A stretch of 52,874 bases of DNA from Nitrospiraceae bacterium. GTDB lineage: Bacteria > Nitrospirota > Thermodesulfovibrionia > Thermodesulfovibrionales > UBA1546. A model generated the notes under the pieces. The model had not been told where the DNA came from, made no database searches, and worked only from the letters and a program-made list of their open reading frames with translations. The stretch is taken from positions 1-52,874 of the forward strand of contig QZJQ01000049.1 of the NCBI GenBank assembly GCA_003599795.1, in the 5' to 3' direction. Each line of letters begins with the position of its first letter. The first letter of the stretch is position 1. The translations under genes and the position numbers were made by a program. Below, piece after piece: positions 43,527 to 50,155 of this stretch.

Positions 43527-44037
43527 AGGCTATATACAGGTTTACACAGGCAGCGGAAAGGGCAAAACCACAGCATCCCTGGGCCTTGCTTTAAGGGCAG
43601 CAGGCGCGAGGCTTGAGGTTTTTATTGCACAGTTTATCAAACAGCGTAAATGCAGCGAACACAAGGCCCTTGAAAGACTGAAAGATTTAATAACCATAAA
43701 GCAATACGGGAAAGGCTTTATTCTTAAAAGGGCTCCTGATGAAGGTGATGTAAAAGCAGCGCAGGACGGATTTGAAGAAGTAAGCAATATTGTCAGTTCC
43801 GGCAAGTATGACGTGGTAATTCTTGACGAAATAAATGTAGCTGTAAAATACAATCTCGTTTCTATAAAAGACCTGTTGAAGATTATGGACGCAAAGGCAA
43901 AAGGCACAGAGCTTATAATCACAGGCAGATATGCTCACAAAAAAGTTATACAAAAAGCTGACCTTGTCACTGAAATGAAAGAGGTGAAGCATTATAAAAG
44001 TAAAGGAGTCAAGGCAAGACGTGGCATCGAAAAATAA
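43507..44037 (+). CDS. cobO: Cob(I)alamin adenosyltransferase (CobA/CobO/BtuR type)
   Basis: 176 residues. P-loop YTGSGKGKTTASLGLALRAAG, FIAQFIKQ, DVVILDEINVAVKYNLV and ELIITGRYA are diagnostic. It adds the adenosyl ligand to reduced corrinoid. It overlaps the radical-SAM gene by 20 nt and cbiD by 17 nt, so it is firmly in the operon. A start at ATG 43519 (MHKGYIQVYTG) is also possible. Complete, no inserts. Confidence 0.96.
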   Translation: MSTGMHKGYIQVYTGSGKGKTTASLGLALRAAGARLEVFIAQFIKQRKCSEHKALERLKDLITIKQYGKGFILKRAPDEGDVKAAQDGFEEVSNIVSSGKYDVVILDEINVAVKYNLVSIKDLLKIMDAKAKGTELIITGRYAHKKVIQKADLVTEMKEVKHYKSKGVKARRGIEK

Positions 44038-45271
44038 AAAATTGCGCTCAGGCTATACAACCGGAGCCTGTGCAGCAGCAACAGCAAAGGCAGCGGCAAT
44101 GCTCTTATTAGGGATTAGGGACTGGGGATTGGGGATTGGTATAAATTATACTAACCCCCAACCCCTAACCCCTAACCCCATTGATGTTGAAATTCCCTTT
44201 CCTGATGGAAGCCGGCATAAATTCAGGATACAGAATTCAGGATACAGAACAGAAGATAAAACCGCATGGGCTTCGGTTATAAAAGATGCCGGCGATGACC
44301 CTGATGTCACAAATGGAGCAGAGATAGTTGCAGAGGCCAGGATACAAGATGCAGGATACAGGATGCATGATAAAAAAGAACTCGCATCGTGCATCATGCA
44401 TCATACATCAGTGGAAATAAAGGGCGGTAAGGGAGTCGGCATAGTCACAAAACCGGGGCTGACAATACCTGTTGGTGAAGCGGCTATAAATCCGGTGCCA
44501 AGGAGAATGATAAAAGAAGCTGTGATGGAAGCACTCAGTAATCAACAAGGAGGGGACTGTCCCATATTTACGGGCGCAGCCGTAGAATCGGGACGGTCCC
44601 CGACATCAGCAATTGAGATAATAATTTCAGTCACTGACGGCGAAAAGCTTGCTAAAAAAACGCTGAACTCACGTCTGGGCATAATCGGCGGAATTTCCAT
44701 ACTCGGAACAACCGGCATCGTAAAGCCGATATCCTCAGAGGCATGGACAGCAACCATCACATCATCAATGGATGTCGCTAAAGCAATGGGACGCAGTGAG
44801 ATAGTATTGTCTGCGGGAAGGTCATCAGAAAAAGCTCATATGAATAAATTCAACCTCCCACAGGAATCTTATGTGATGATGGGTGATTATCTTGAATTCG
44901 CACTGCTTGGGGCAAAAGAACATGGATTTAAAAAAATACATCTCTGCGCTCAGTGGGCAAAGATGCTGAAGATTGCTATGGCAACACCACAGACTCATGT
45001 AAGGCACGGGGCAATTAATATAAAAAAGGCAGTGGAGTTTTTGAAGGGATTGGGGGTTAGAGATTTGGGATTAGTTCAAGAATTCAATACTGCGATGGAA
45101 ATTTTTAATTTCATTCAGCACTCAGCACTCAGCACTCAGCACTCAGCACTTTTTTCTAAAGTTTGTGTTGCCGCTAAAAAATATGCAGAAAGCATTTCAT
45201 CAGGAATCCCTGTTATTTCATATCTTGTATCGTATGAAGGAGAGATAATTGCAAACAGTGAACAGAGTTGA
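44021..45271 (+). CDS. cbiD: Cobalt-precorrin-5B C1-methyltransferase
   Basis: 416 residues from a GTG at 44021 (ASKNKKLRSGYTTGACAAATAKAA, the CbiD start). GKGVGIVTKPGLTIPVGEAAINPVPR, GGISILGTTGIVKPISSEA and HGAINIKKA are conserved. It methylates C1 in the anaerobic pathway. Normal length is about 360-370; the excess comes from six in-frame word arrays or elements (about residues 29-53, 67-79, 106-130, 178-194, 342-351, 365-378), the highest load in the window. All lie outside the glycine-rich core, so I expect an active enzyme. Confidence 0.93.
   Translation: MASKNKKLRSGYTTGACAAATAKAAAMLLLGIRDWGLGIGINYTNPQPLTPNPIDVEIPFPDGSRHKFRIQNSGYRTEDKTAWASVIKDAGDDPDVTNGAEIVAEARIQDAGYRMHDKKELASCIMHHTSVEIKGGKGVGIVTKPGLTIPVGEAAINPVPRRMIKEAVMEALSNQQGGDCPIFTGAAVESGRSPTSAIEIIISVTDGEKLAKKTLNSRLGIIGGISILGTTGIVKPISSEAWTATITSSMDVAKAMGRSEIVLSAGRSSEKAHMNKFNLPQESYVMMGDYLEFALLGAKEHGFKKIHLCAQWAKMLKIAMATPQTHVRHGAINIKKAVEFLKGLGVRDLGLVQEFNTAMEIFNFIQHSALSTQHSALFSKVCVAAKKYAESISSGIPVISYLVSYEGEIIANSEQS
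44106..44180. repeat. Heptamer hairpin in cbiD, near the start
   Basis: GGGATTA GGGACTG GGGATTG GGGATTG arm, TATAAATTATA loop, CCCCCAA CCCCTAA CCCCTAA CCCC arm. The peptide RDWGLGI...NPQPLTPNP nearly repeats the cbiA insert. Confidence 0.88.
44219..44253. repeat. Half array in cbiD
   Basis: ATTCAGGATACAGAATTCAG GATACAGAAC, related to the CAGGATA words, single arm. Confidence 0.6.
44338..44410. repeat. Heptamer hairpin 2 in cbiD
   Basis: CAGGATA CAAGATG CAGGATA CAGGATG arm, loop, GCATCGT GCATCAT GCATCAT ACATCA arm. Encodes RIQDAGYRMHDKKELASCIM, like the cobC and cbiP inserts. Confidence 0.85.
44552..44601. repeat. Palindromic element, copy 3 (50 nt, in cbiD)
   Basis: Same ends as the 60-nt copies (GGGGACTGTCCC / GGGACGGTCCCC), with a 10-nt shorter centre. 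In frame as GDCPIFTGAAVESGRSP. Confidence 0.85.
45044..45150. repeat. Two heptamer arrays near the cbiD 3' end
   Basis: AGGGATT GGGGGTT AGAGATT TGGGATT AG (45044-45074) and CAGCACT x5 (45116-45150, perfect copies). Both in frame. The CAGCACT array is the most uniform of all. Confidence 0.8.
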
Positions 45272-45296
45272 CATTTGTCATACAACTGATTACAAT
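45268..45296 (+). promoter_or_regulatory. Near-consensus sigma-70 promoter of the PIN/UPF0175 pair
   Basis: TTGACA (45268-45273), 17-nt spacer, TACAAT (45291-45296). The -35 contains the cbiD stop codon. The predicted RNA start (~45303) is 2 nt from the toxin ATG. Confidence 0.75.
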
Positions 45297-45304
45297 TGAA
45301 TTGC

Positions 45305-45805
45305 ATGATAATCTTTGATGCATCAACATTAATTCTTCTTGCAAAAATAGATTTGCTGGAATTGTTTATATCCAATTTTCAGGAGAAGGTTTTAGTGCCT
45401 GAGAGCGTTGCTTTAGAAGTTGCCCAGGCAGGATACGAGGATTCTCCCCTCATATTGAAGTTGATTAAGAATAAAAAAATAAGCATTTTAAAAACTAAAA
45501 ACAAGCGGCAGTCAGATAAGCTTATGATCGATTTTAATATAGACCAAGGCGAGGCAGACGCGATAAGTCTTGCTATTCAGGAGAATATGCGTTTTATTGC
45601 GACAGATGATAGGAATGCGATAAGGGCATGCAAAATATTAAAAATTGAGTTTATTACTGCCATAGCTATTTTAATAAGGGCATTTGAAAAACAACTCATT
45701 GATAAAAATGAGGCTCTTTTAAAATTACAACGGCTTGAATCTATAGGCAGATATGGCAAGGCAATAATTGCTGATGCGGAAAAACAAATAAAAGGAGGAA
45801 TTTAA
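45305..45805 (+). CDS. PIN-domain-like putative toxin
   Basis: 166 residues. Acidic residues at the expected PIN positions: Asp4/5 region IIFDASTLILLAKI, Glu in DQGEADAISLA, Asp in FIATDDRNAI and the later helix. These would hold Mg2+ for RNA cleavage. It resembles the DUF3368-type PIN proteins that pair with UPF0175 antitoxins. I start it at ATG 45305; no ribosome-binding site is seen, and the promoter position predicts a leaderless mRNA. It interrupts the cobalamin operon between cbiD and cbiET. Confidence 0.8.
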   Translation: MIIFDASTLILLAKIDLLELFISNFQEKVLVPESVALEVAQAGYEDSPLILKLIKNKKISILKTKNKRQSDKLMIDFNIDQGEADAISLAIQENMRFIATDDRNAIRACKILKIEFITAIAILIRAFEKQLIDKNEALLKLQRLESIGRYGKAIIADAEKQIKGGI

Positions 45806-45806
45806 A

Positions 45807-46106
45807 ATGGCAACAAAAACTCTAAGTATACGTGTGGACGACAATGACTATAAATTCTTATCTCATCTTGCAAAAGAAGAAAAAGAGGATGTTTCAAAAG
45901 CCGTCAGAGAGCTTGTTGACCTTGGCAGGGTAATGCTCGCTATAGAAAAATATAAAAAATCCGAGGCATCTATCGAAAAGGCTGCAAGAATAGCAGGGGT
46001 TTCCATCTCAAAAATGATGGACATATTCCAGGACTACGGGGTTGAGGCAAATCTGGAGCACGAGGACTATCTGGCATCTCTCAAGAGCATGAGAAAGGTG
46101 TGGTAA
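45807..46106 (+). CDS. UPF0175/ribbon-helix-helix-like antitoxin
   Basis: 99 residues. Residues 1-45 look like a ribbon-helix-helix (TLSIRVDDNDYKFLSHLAKEEKEDVSKAVRELVDLGR), and 55-90 like the UPF0175 helical part (SIEKAARIAGVSISKMMDIFQDYGVEANLEHEDYLASL). It follows the PIN gene by 1 nt and has AAAGGAGGAATTTAAA before its ATG, a much stronger site than the toxin. It should neutralise the PIN protein and repress the promoter. Confidence 0.8.
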   Translation: MATKTLSIRVDDNDYKFLSHLAKEEKEDVSKAVRELVDLGRVMLAIEKYKKSEASIEKAARIAGVSISKMMDIFQDYGVEANLEHEDYLASLKSMRKVW

Positions 46107-46174
46107 GTTACGCATATTAAGCAAACTGTTGTTTGTGAATAAGCTATTTTCTCTTTTATTAGAAACCAAAAAGT

Positions 46175-47449
46175 GTGAGCAAACTCTACGTCATAGGAAT
46201 CGGTTACAAGCCCCTTGATAAAAGGGCACGAGAGATTATTGCCGGCTCTCAGGTAATCCTGGCTTCCAAAAGGCTCTTTGAGGTTTTTAAGGGATATAAA
46301 GAATATGAGGCGGTTAAAGACAAGATACAAGTAATAAACAATGTGGACGAAACAATAAAATTCATTCACTCGTCCCTCGTTGCTCGTCCTTCGTCATTCA
46401 TTACCCTCTTCGCCTCAGGCGACCCGACGTTTTTCGGAATCGGCAGGAGAGCGATCAGGGAATTCGGAAAAGATATGGTTGAGATATTCCCTGATTTATC
46501 AAGCATTCAGATCGCATTCTCACGAATAAAAGAATCATGGGATGATGCATTTTTAATGAGCCTTCACGGGGGGCCTGACCCTGAAAAGAGAAGAAGGCTG
46601 CCATATGAGATAACCGATATTCCTTCTTTACTTCAAAAATATCCCAAAATCGCAATCCTCACTGACAAAGAAAACAATCCTTCAGCGATCTCAAAAGTTC
46701 TAATCCTATCGCCTATTGCCCATAGCCTATTGCCTGTTATGTATGTCTGCGAAAAACTCGGCTATCCCGATGAAAAAATAACAGAAGGCGCGCCTGAAGA
46801 GATTGCAGGGATGACTTTTGAAACTCCGAATGTAGTGATAATAAAGTCAGCAGTCAGCAGTCAGCAGTCAGCAGTCAGCTTTGGATTGAAGGAAAATGAA
46901 ATCATTCATTCAAGGGGACTTATTACTAAAGATGAAGTTAGGGCCGTAACCATTCACAGGCTGAGGCTTCCTCAAAGAGGCGTGCTATGGGACATAGGCG
47001 CAGGCTCGGGTTCTGTGTCAATTGAAGCTGCAAGGCTGTATCCTGAGCTGAAAGTATTTGCTATTGAAAAAAACGAGGAGCAAATTAAAAACATCAAAGA
47101 GAACAGGATTAAATTTGATGCAACCAATATTGAAACAATAAAAGGACCGGCGCCTGATGTTTTGATAAACCTCCCGGCCCCGGACAGGGTTTTCATAGGA
47201 GGCAGCGGAGGGAAACTTAAAGATATAATTGGGTTAATCGCCAAGATGCAAACTGCAATTATTGTGATAAATGCCGCAACAGTTGAGACTCTCAACATTG
47301 CCGTCGCTGGACTTCAAAGAAACGGGTTTCTTGTTGATGTCTCACAGGTCTCTGTTTCCAGAATGAAAAAGATTGGAGAGGGCAGCAGCTTTTCGGCTCT
47401 GAACCCTGTTTTTGTTATAACCGGAGAAAAACTTTCATCGGGCATTTAA
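46175..47449 (+). CDS. cbiET: Fused cobalt-precorrin-7 C5/C15 methyltransferase-decarboxylase (CbiE-CbiT)
   Basis: 424 residues from a GTG at 46175. Residues 1-~205 are CbiE (YVIGIGYKPLDKRAREIIAGSQVILA, FASGDPTFFGIGRR). Residues ~240-424 are CbiT (GLITKDEVRAVTIHRLRL, WDIGAGSGSVSIEAARL, VFIGGSGGKL). They methylate C5 and C15 and remove the acetate carboxyl at C12. Three word arrays lie in frame: about 65-75, 178-189, and 224-236, the last forming the linker between the two enzymes. Normal CobL length is about 400. Confidence 0.93.
   Translation: MSKLYVIGIGYKPLDKRAREIIAGSQVILASKRLFEVFKGYKEYEAVKDKIQVINNVDETIKFIHSSLVARPSSFITLFASGDPTFFGIGRRAIREFGKDMVEIFPDLSSIQIAFSRIKESWDDAFLMSLHGGPDPEKRRRLPYEITDIPSLLQKYPKIAILTDKENNPSAISKVLILSPIAHSLLPVMYVCEKLGYPDEKITEGAPEEIAGMTFETPNVVIIKSAVSSQQSAVSFGLKENEIIHSRGLITKDEVRAVTIHRLRLPQRGVLWDIGAGSGSVSIEAARLYPELKVFAIEKNEEQIKNIKENRIKFDATNIETIKGPAPDVLINLPAPDRVFIGGSGGKLKDIIGLIAKMQTAIIVINAATVETLNIAVAGLQRNGFLVDVSQVSVSRMKKIGEGSSFSALNPVFVITGEKLSSGI
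46368..46401. repeat. Heptamer array in the cbiE part
   Basis: CTCGTCC CTCGTTG CTCGTCC TTCGTCA TTC, in frame as SSLVARPSSF. Confidence 0.7.
46705..46738. repeat. Heptamer array at the end of the cbiE part
   Basis: CCTATCG CCTATTG CCCATAG CCTATTG CCTGTT, in frame as LSPIAHSLLPV. Confidence 0.7.
46846..46880. repeat. Heptamer array at the CbiE-CbiT joint
   Basis: CAGCAGT-type unit repeated about five times, in frame as SAVSSQQSAVS. Confidence 0.8.
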
Positions 47450-47462
47450 TAGAAAATAAATT

Positions 47463-48401
47463 ATGCTGCTTAGAATCGGGCATCTTTCAACTTTTTATCA
47501 TACGGCAATCATTCTGATGGCAAGGGCCGATACAAACTCAAGGCTTGGCGTAGAGATTGACTGGAGGCTCTTCGGCACAGGCCCTGCAATTGCGGATGCG
47601 TTCGACAAAGGCGAACTTGATATTGCATATATAGGGCTTCCTCCCGCGATTATTGGCATAAACAGAGGTATAAATATAATCTGTGTTGCGGGCGGACATG
47701 TCGAAGGCACGGTAATTTCAGGCAAAAAAGAACTTAAGGGCTTTCCTGATGAAGCAGATATGAATAATATCCTAAGCCAGATTAAAGGCGGAAGGATCGG
47801 GGTTCCGGGAAAAGGCTCTATTCATGACGTAATTCTTCAAGACTGCCTTGAGAAATTTAATCTTAAAAAAGAAGTAGCCGTCATAAACTTTCAGTGGGCT
47901 GATATGATTCCGGAGGCAATGGTTAAGGGAGAAATATCTGTCGCATTTGGAACCCCTGCCCTTGCTGCTGCGATAAAGCGCTATGCCGGCGGAAAGATAC
48001 TCTATCCGCCCTCAATGCTCTGGCCGAATAACCCGAGTTATGGGATTATTGCTGATAAGAAATTTCTGAATAAAGAAAAAGCTGTGGTTGAGCAATTTCT
48101 GATGCTCCACGAAGAGGCAACAGCTTTTATAAGAAATAAACCTGGAGAGGCATCAAGGTTAATTGCTGATTATATCGGCTTTATAGACAAAGAACTTCTC
48201 CTTGATACTCTTAAGATATCTCCCAAATACTGCTCAAAAATCACCGAAGGCTATATATCTTCTACAGTGGCATTTGTGAAAGCGCTTAAGCGGCTCGGCT
48301 ACATAAACAGGGAAATTTCAGAGAATGAGATATTTGACTTATCCCTTATAGAAAAGCTTCATCCTGAAAAAGAGCATTATAGTGATGGAATCTCGGCTTA
48401 A
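47463..48401 (+). CDS. Solute-binding-protein-like (NMT1/THI5-type) protein without signal peptide
   Basis: 312 residues. The fold pattern matches periplasmic binding proteins of the nitrate/sulfonate/thiamine-precursor class: LRIGHLSTFYHTAIILMA, GTGPAIADAFDKGELDIAYIGLPPAIIGINRGI, IGVPGKGSIHDVILQDCLEKF, FAFGTPALAAA-like segment. There is no signal peptide or lipobox, and no ABC permease or ATPase gene is nearby, so it may be a cytoplasmic enzyme or carrier. Position at the end of the cobalamin operon suggests a link to corrinoid synthesis or to a metabolite used there. No strong ribosome-binding site. Confidence 0.7.
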   Translation: MLLRIGHLSTFYHTAIILMARADTNSRLGVEIDWRLFGTGPAIADAFDKGELDIAYIGLPPAIIGINRGINIICVAGGHVEGTVISGKKELKGFPDEADMNNILSQIKGGRIGVPGKGSIHDVILQDCLEKFNLKKEVAVINFQWADMIPEAMVKGEISVAFGTPALAAAIKRYAGGKILYPPSMLWPNNPSYGIIADKKFLNKEKAVVEQFLMLHEEATAFIRNKPGEASRLIADYIGFIDKELLLDTLKISPKYCSKITEGYISSTVAFVKALKRLGYINREISENEIFDLSLIEKLHPEKEHYSDGISA

Positions 48402-48437
48402 CAGTTCTGTGTTATAGTTATTAAGAGGTGAAGTGAC

Positions 48438-49028
48438 ATGCCAAAGAAAAAGAAGCATTTACCCATACCGCCTAAAACTCCGTTTGGAAGAAACAGGCTA
48501 TACGATGAATCTCAGAAGGATATTCCCCTTACTGCTGACAGGATGGCTGAGGCAATGGCAAGTGGAAGAATAGAAGATTTTTTCCGGAGCGAACTTCCGC
48601 AAGGCGAACATGCGAAAAAACTTGCTTCCATGATGATGGGAATGACAGGGATGATGCCGCCTGAGGGCTTTATGGAAAAAACTGAAAAGAAAGAGGGAGT
48701 TCCTTCTCTGCAAATACCGCCTGAAGAGGTCACAAACGCGGTCCATGCAGGAGATGTTAAGGCCCTTATAGAACTTCTTAAAAGGGAGCACAAAAAAAGA
48801 ATGCCTGAAACAGATATTGGGCATGATGAGAAAAAAGAAAAACATAAAAAACACAGCGAAAAAAAGAGGAATAAGACAGAAGATGCCCCTGCAGTCTCTG
48901 CACCTGAAAAAGAAGTCCTTGACTCGCTCATGAAAATCGCATCAGAAAATAGTGCCTCAATTGACTGGCTGATGCTTAGGGCTCTTAAACTTTATATAGA
49001 AGAGTATGAGAAAACCGGAAGGCTTTAG
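48438..49028 (+). CDS. Lysine-rich hypothetical protein
   Basis: 196 residues, soluble. A basic N-terminus (PKKKKHLPIPPKTPFGRNRLYDE), a Met-rich stretch (LASMMMGMTGMMPPEGF), a Lys/Glu/His low-complexity middle (about 115-145) and a C-terminal helix (VLDSLMKIASENSASIDWLMLRALKLYIEEYEKTGRL). I recognise no family. GAGGTGA precedes ATG 48438. It is the last plus-strand gene and converges by 4 nt on the decarboxylase gene. Confidence 0.65.
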   Translation: MPKKKKHLPIPPKTPFGRNRLYDESQKDIPLTADRMAEAMASGRIEDFFRSELPQGEHAKKLASMMMGMTGMMPPEGFMEKTEKKEGVPSLQIPPEEVTNAVHAGDVKALIELLKREHKKRMPETDIGHDEKKEKHKKHSEKKRNKTEDAPAVSAPEKEVLDSLMKIASENSASIDWLMLRALKLYIEEYEKTGRL

Positions 49029-50155
49029 GTCTTTATAAACCCCATCACCTGTTTCTTATTCACCAGATGATGTAATGAAATATTTAGCACGTCCCTGTTT
49101 CCGGAGACAGCAAGTGCATGAATGAATCTGATGCCTTTGCCTCTCCTTTTCATTGCATTAATCAGCTCTTTCTTTGTAGCTGCCTTTACCGTATCCTTAA
49201 TCCCGAATCCCTTTGCAGTTATCTCAAGGTCAACGCATGCTCCCGTAAGAGTCGGCTGGTTTCCTGTGGAGCCGTATACTTTGTTGTCTATTGCTAAGAT
49301 TGTGAGATTCCCGGGCGCAAGACAGGCTGCTGTTGCAAGTGTGCCCGGATTCATCAAGAGGCTTCCATCTCCGTCTATGACTACAACTTCTTTTTTTGAT
49401 GAAAGGGCAACACCAAGTCCGATGGGAGTTGTCATGCCCATGCTTCCAAGCATATAGAAATTTGATGGCTGATGTTTTACATGAAAAAGCTCTTTAGCGG
49501 GAAACCCGAGATTGCAGACAACTATTTTTTCTGAAAGATACGGCGCAATAATTTTAAGTATTTCATAACGTGTGTATTTTGGAGAAGTTGCGGGTTGCAG
49601 ACTGCAAGTTAAAAATGGCTTCTTGACCCGCTCCCTAACCCCTAACCCCTGACCCCTGACCCCTGCATTTTCCCATATCTCTGGACTTAAAAGAAATGCA
49701 TGAATCATGTTCTTTGCATAAACATTTCTAAGCTTTTTCCCTATTACTCTAAAATCATCTCTTTTGCTGATAACCGAATAACTTATCCCTGCTCCTTTTA
49801 AAATCATCGGCAGCCTCTGTCCCATCGGAAGCTGAGCGGCAATCTTTTCCTTGTAAATACCCCTTTGGCTCACGAATATCGCAAGAGGAAGCCGATAGAA
49901 GCCTGTGAGAGACAAGAGGGCATTTATCATATTCCCTATGCCAGAACTCTGCACAAACATTGCAGGCTTCTTGCCTGAGAGCGCAGCGCCTGCTGATATT
50001 CCAACCCCTTCCTCTTCTCTTGTAAGCGGAACATGGAAAAAACTGTCCTCAACCATTTCAAGAAGTGTTTTTATCTTCTCGCACGGAAGCGACGAAGTGA
50101 AATCAACTCCGTTATTTTTCAATATTCCTATGAGTTCTTCTTCAGGACCGGGCAT
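49025..50155 (-). CDS. comDE: Sulfopyruvate decarboxylase, fused ComD-ComE
   Basis: 376 residues. Residues 1-~160 resemble the ComD/PYR part (NNGVDFTSSLPCEKIKTLL, VPLTREEEGVGISAGAALSGKKPAMFVQSSGIGNMINAL with the thiamine-activating Glu). Residues ~190-376 resemble ComE, the thiamine-diphosphate part (FYMLGSMGMTTPIGLGVAL, then GDGSLLMNPG...AIDN, the GDG-N motif). These wording-level matches to methanogen ComD/ComE are stronger than to phosphonopyruvate decarboxylase, its closest alternative. It would turn 3-sulfopyruvate into sulfoacetaldehyde. The joint between the two halves is a heptamer array. The start overlaps the upstream gene by 28 nt with GAGGAG before ATG. Confidence 0.85.
   Translation of the reverse strand: MPGPEEELIGILKNNGVDFTSSLPCEKIKTLLEMVEDSFFHVPLTREEEGVGISAGAALSGKKPAMFVQSSGIGNMINALLSLTGFYRLPLAIFVSQRGIYKEKIAAQLPMGQRLPMILKGAGISYSVISKRDDFRVIGKKLRNVYAKNMIHAFLLSPEIWENAGVRGQGLGVRERVKKPFLTCSLQPATSPKYTRYEILKIIAPYLSEKIVVCNLGFPAKELFHVKHQPSNFYMLGSMGMTTPIGLGVALSSKKEVVVIDGDGSLLMNPGTLATAACLAPGNLTILAIDNKVYGSTGNQPTLTGACVDLEITAKGFGIKDTVKAATKKELINAMKRRGKGIRFIHALAVSGNRDVLNISLHHLVNKKQVMGFIKT
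49586..49667. repeat. Heptamer arrays at the ComD-ComE joint
   Basis: GTTGCGG GTTGCAG ACTGCAA GTTAAA (49587-49613) and CCCCTAA CCCCTGA CCCCTGA CCCCTGC (49632-49667). In frame on the minus strand as VRGQGLGVRERV...LTCSLQPATS. Confidence 0.8.

Noticed and set aside
37077-45150. Frameshifts or assembly errors in cbiA, cbiD and neighbours suggested by odd segments
   Set aside because: Each odd segment keeps the frame on both sides, matches one of the repeat families, and leaves catalytic motifs intact.
45305-46106. PIN/UPF0175 genes as part of the cobalamin pathway
   Set aside because: They have their own promoter and typical toxin-antitoxin features; no link to corrinoid chemistry.
49025-50155. 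Phosphonopyruvate decarboxylase
   Set aside because: The ComD-like REEEGVGI and ComE-like FYMLGSMG stretches fit sulfopyruvate decarboxylase better, and no phosphoenolpyruvate mutase gene is adjacent.
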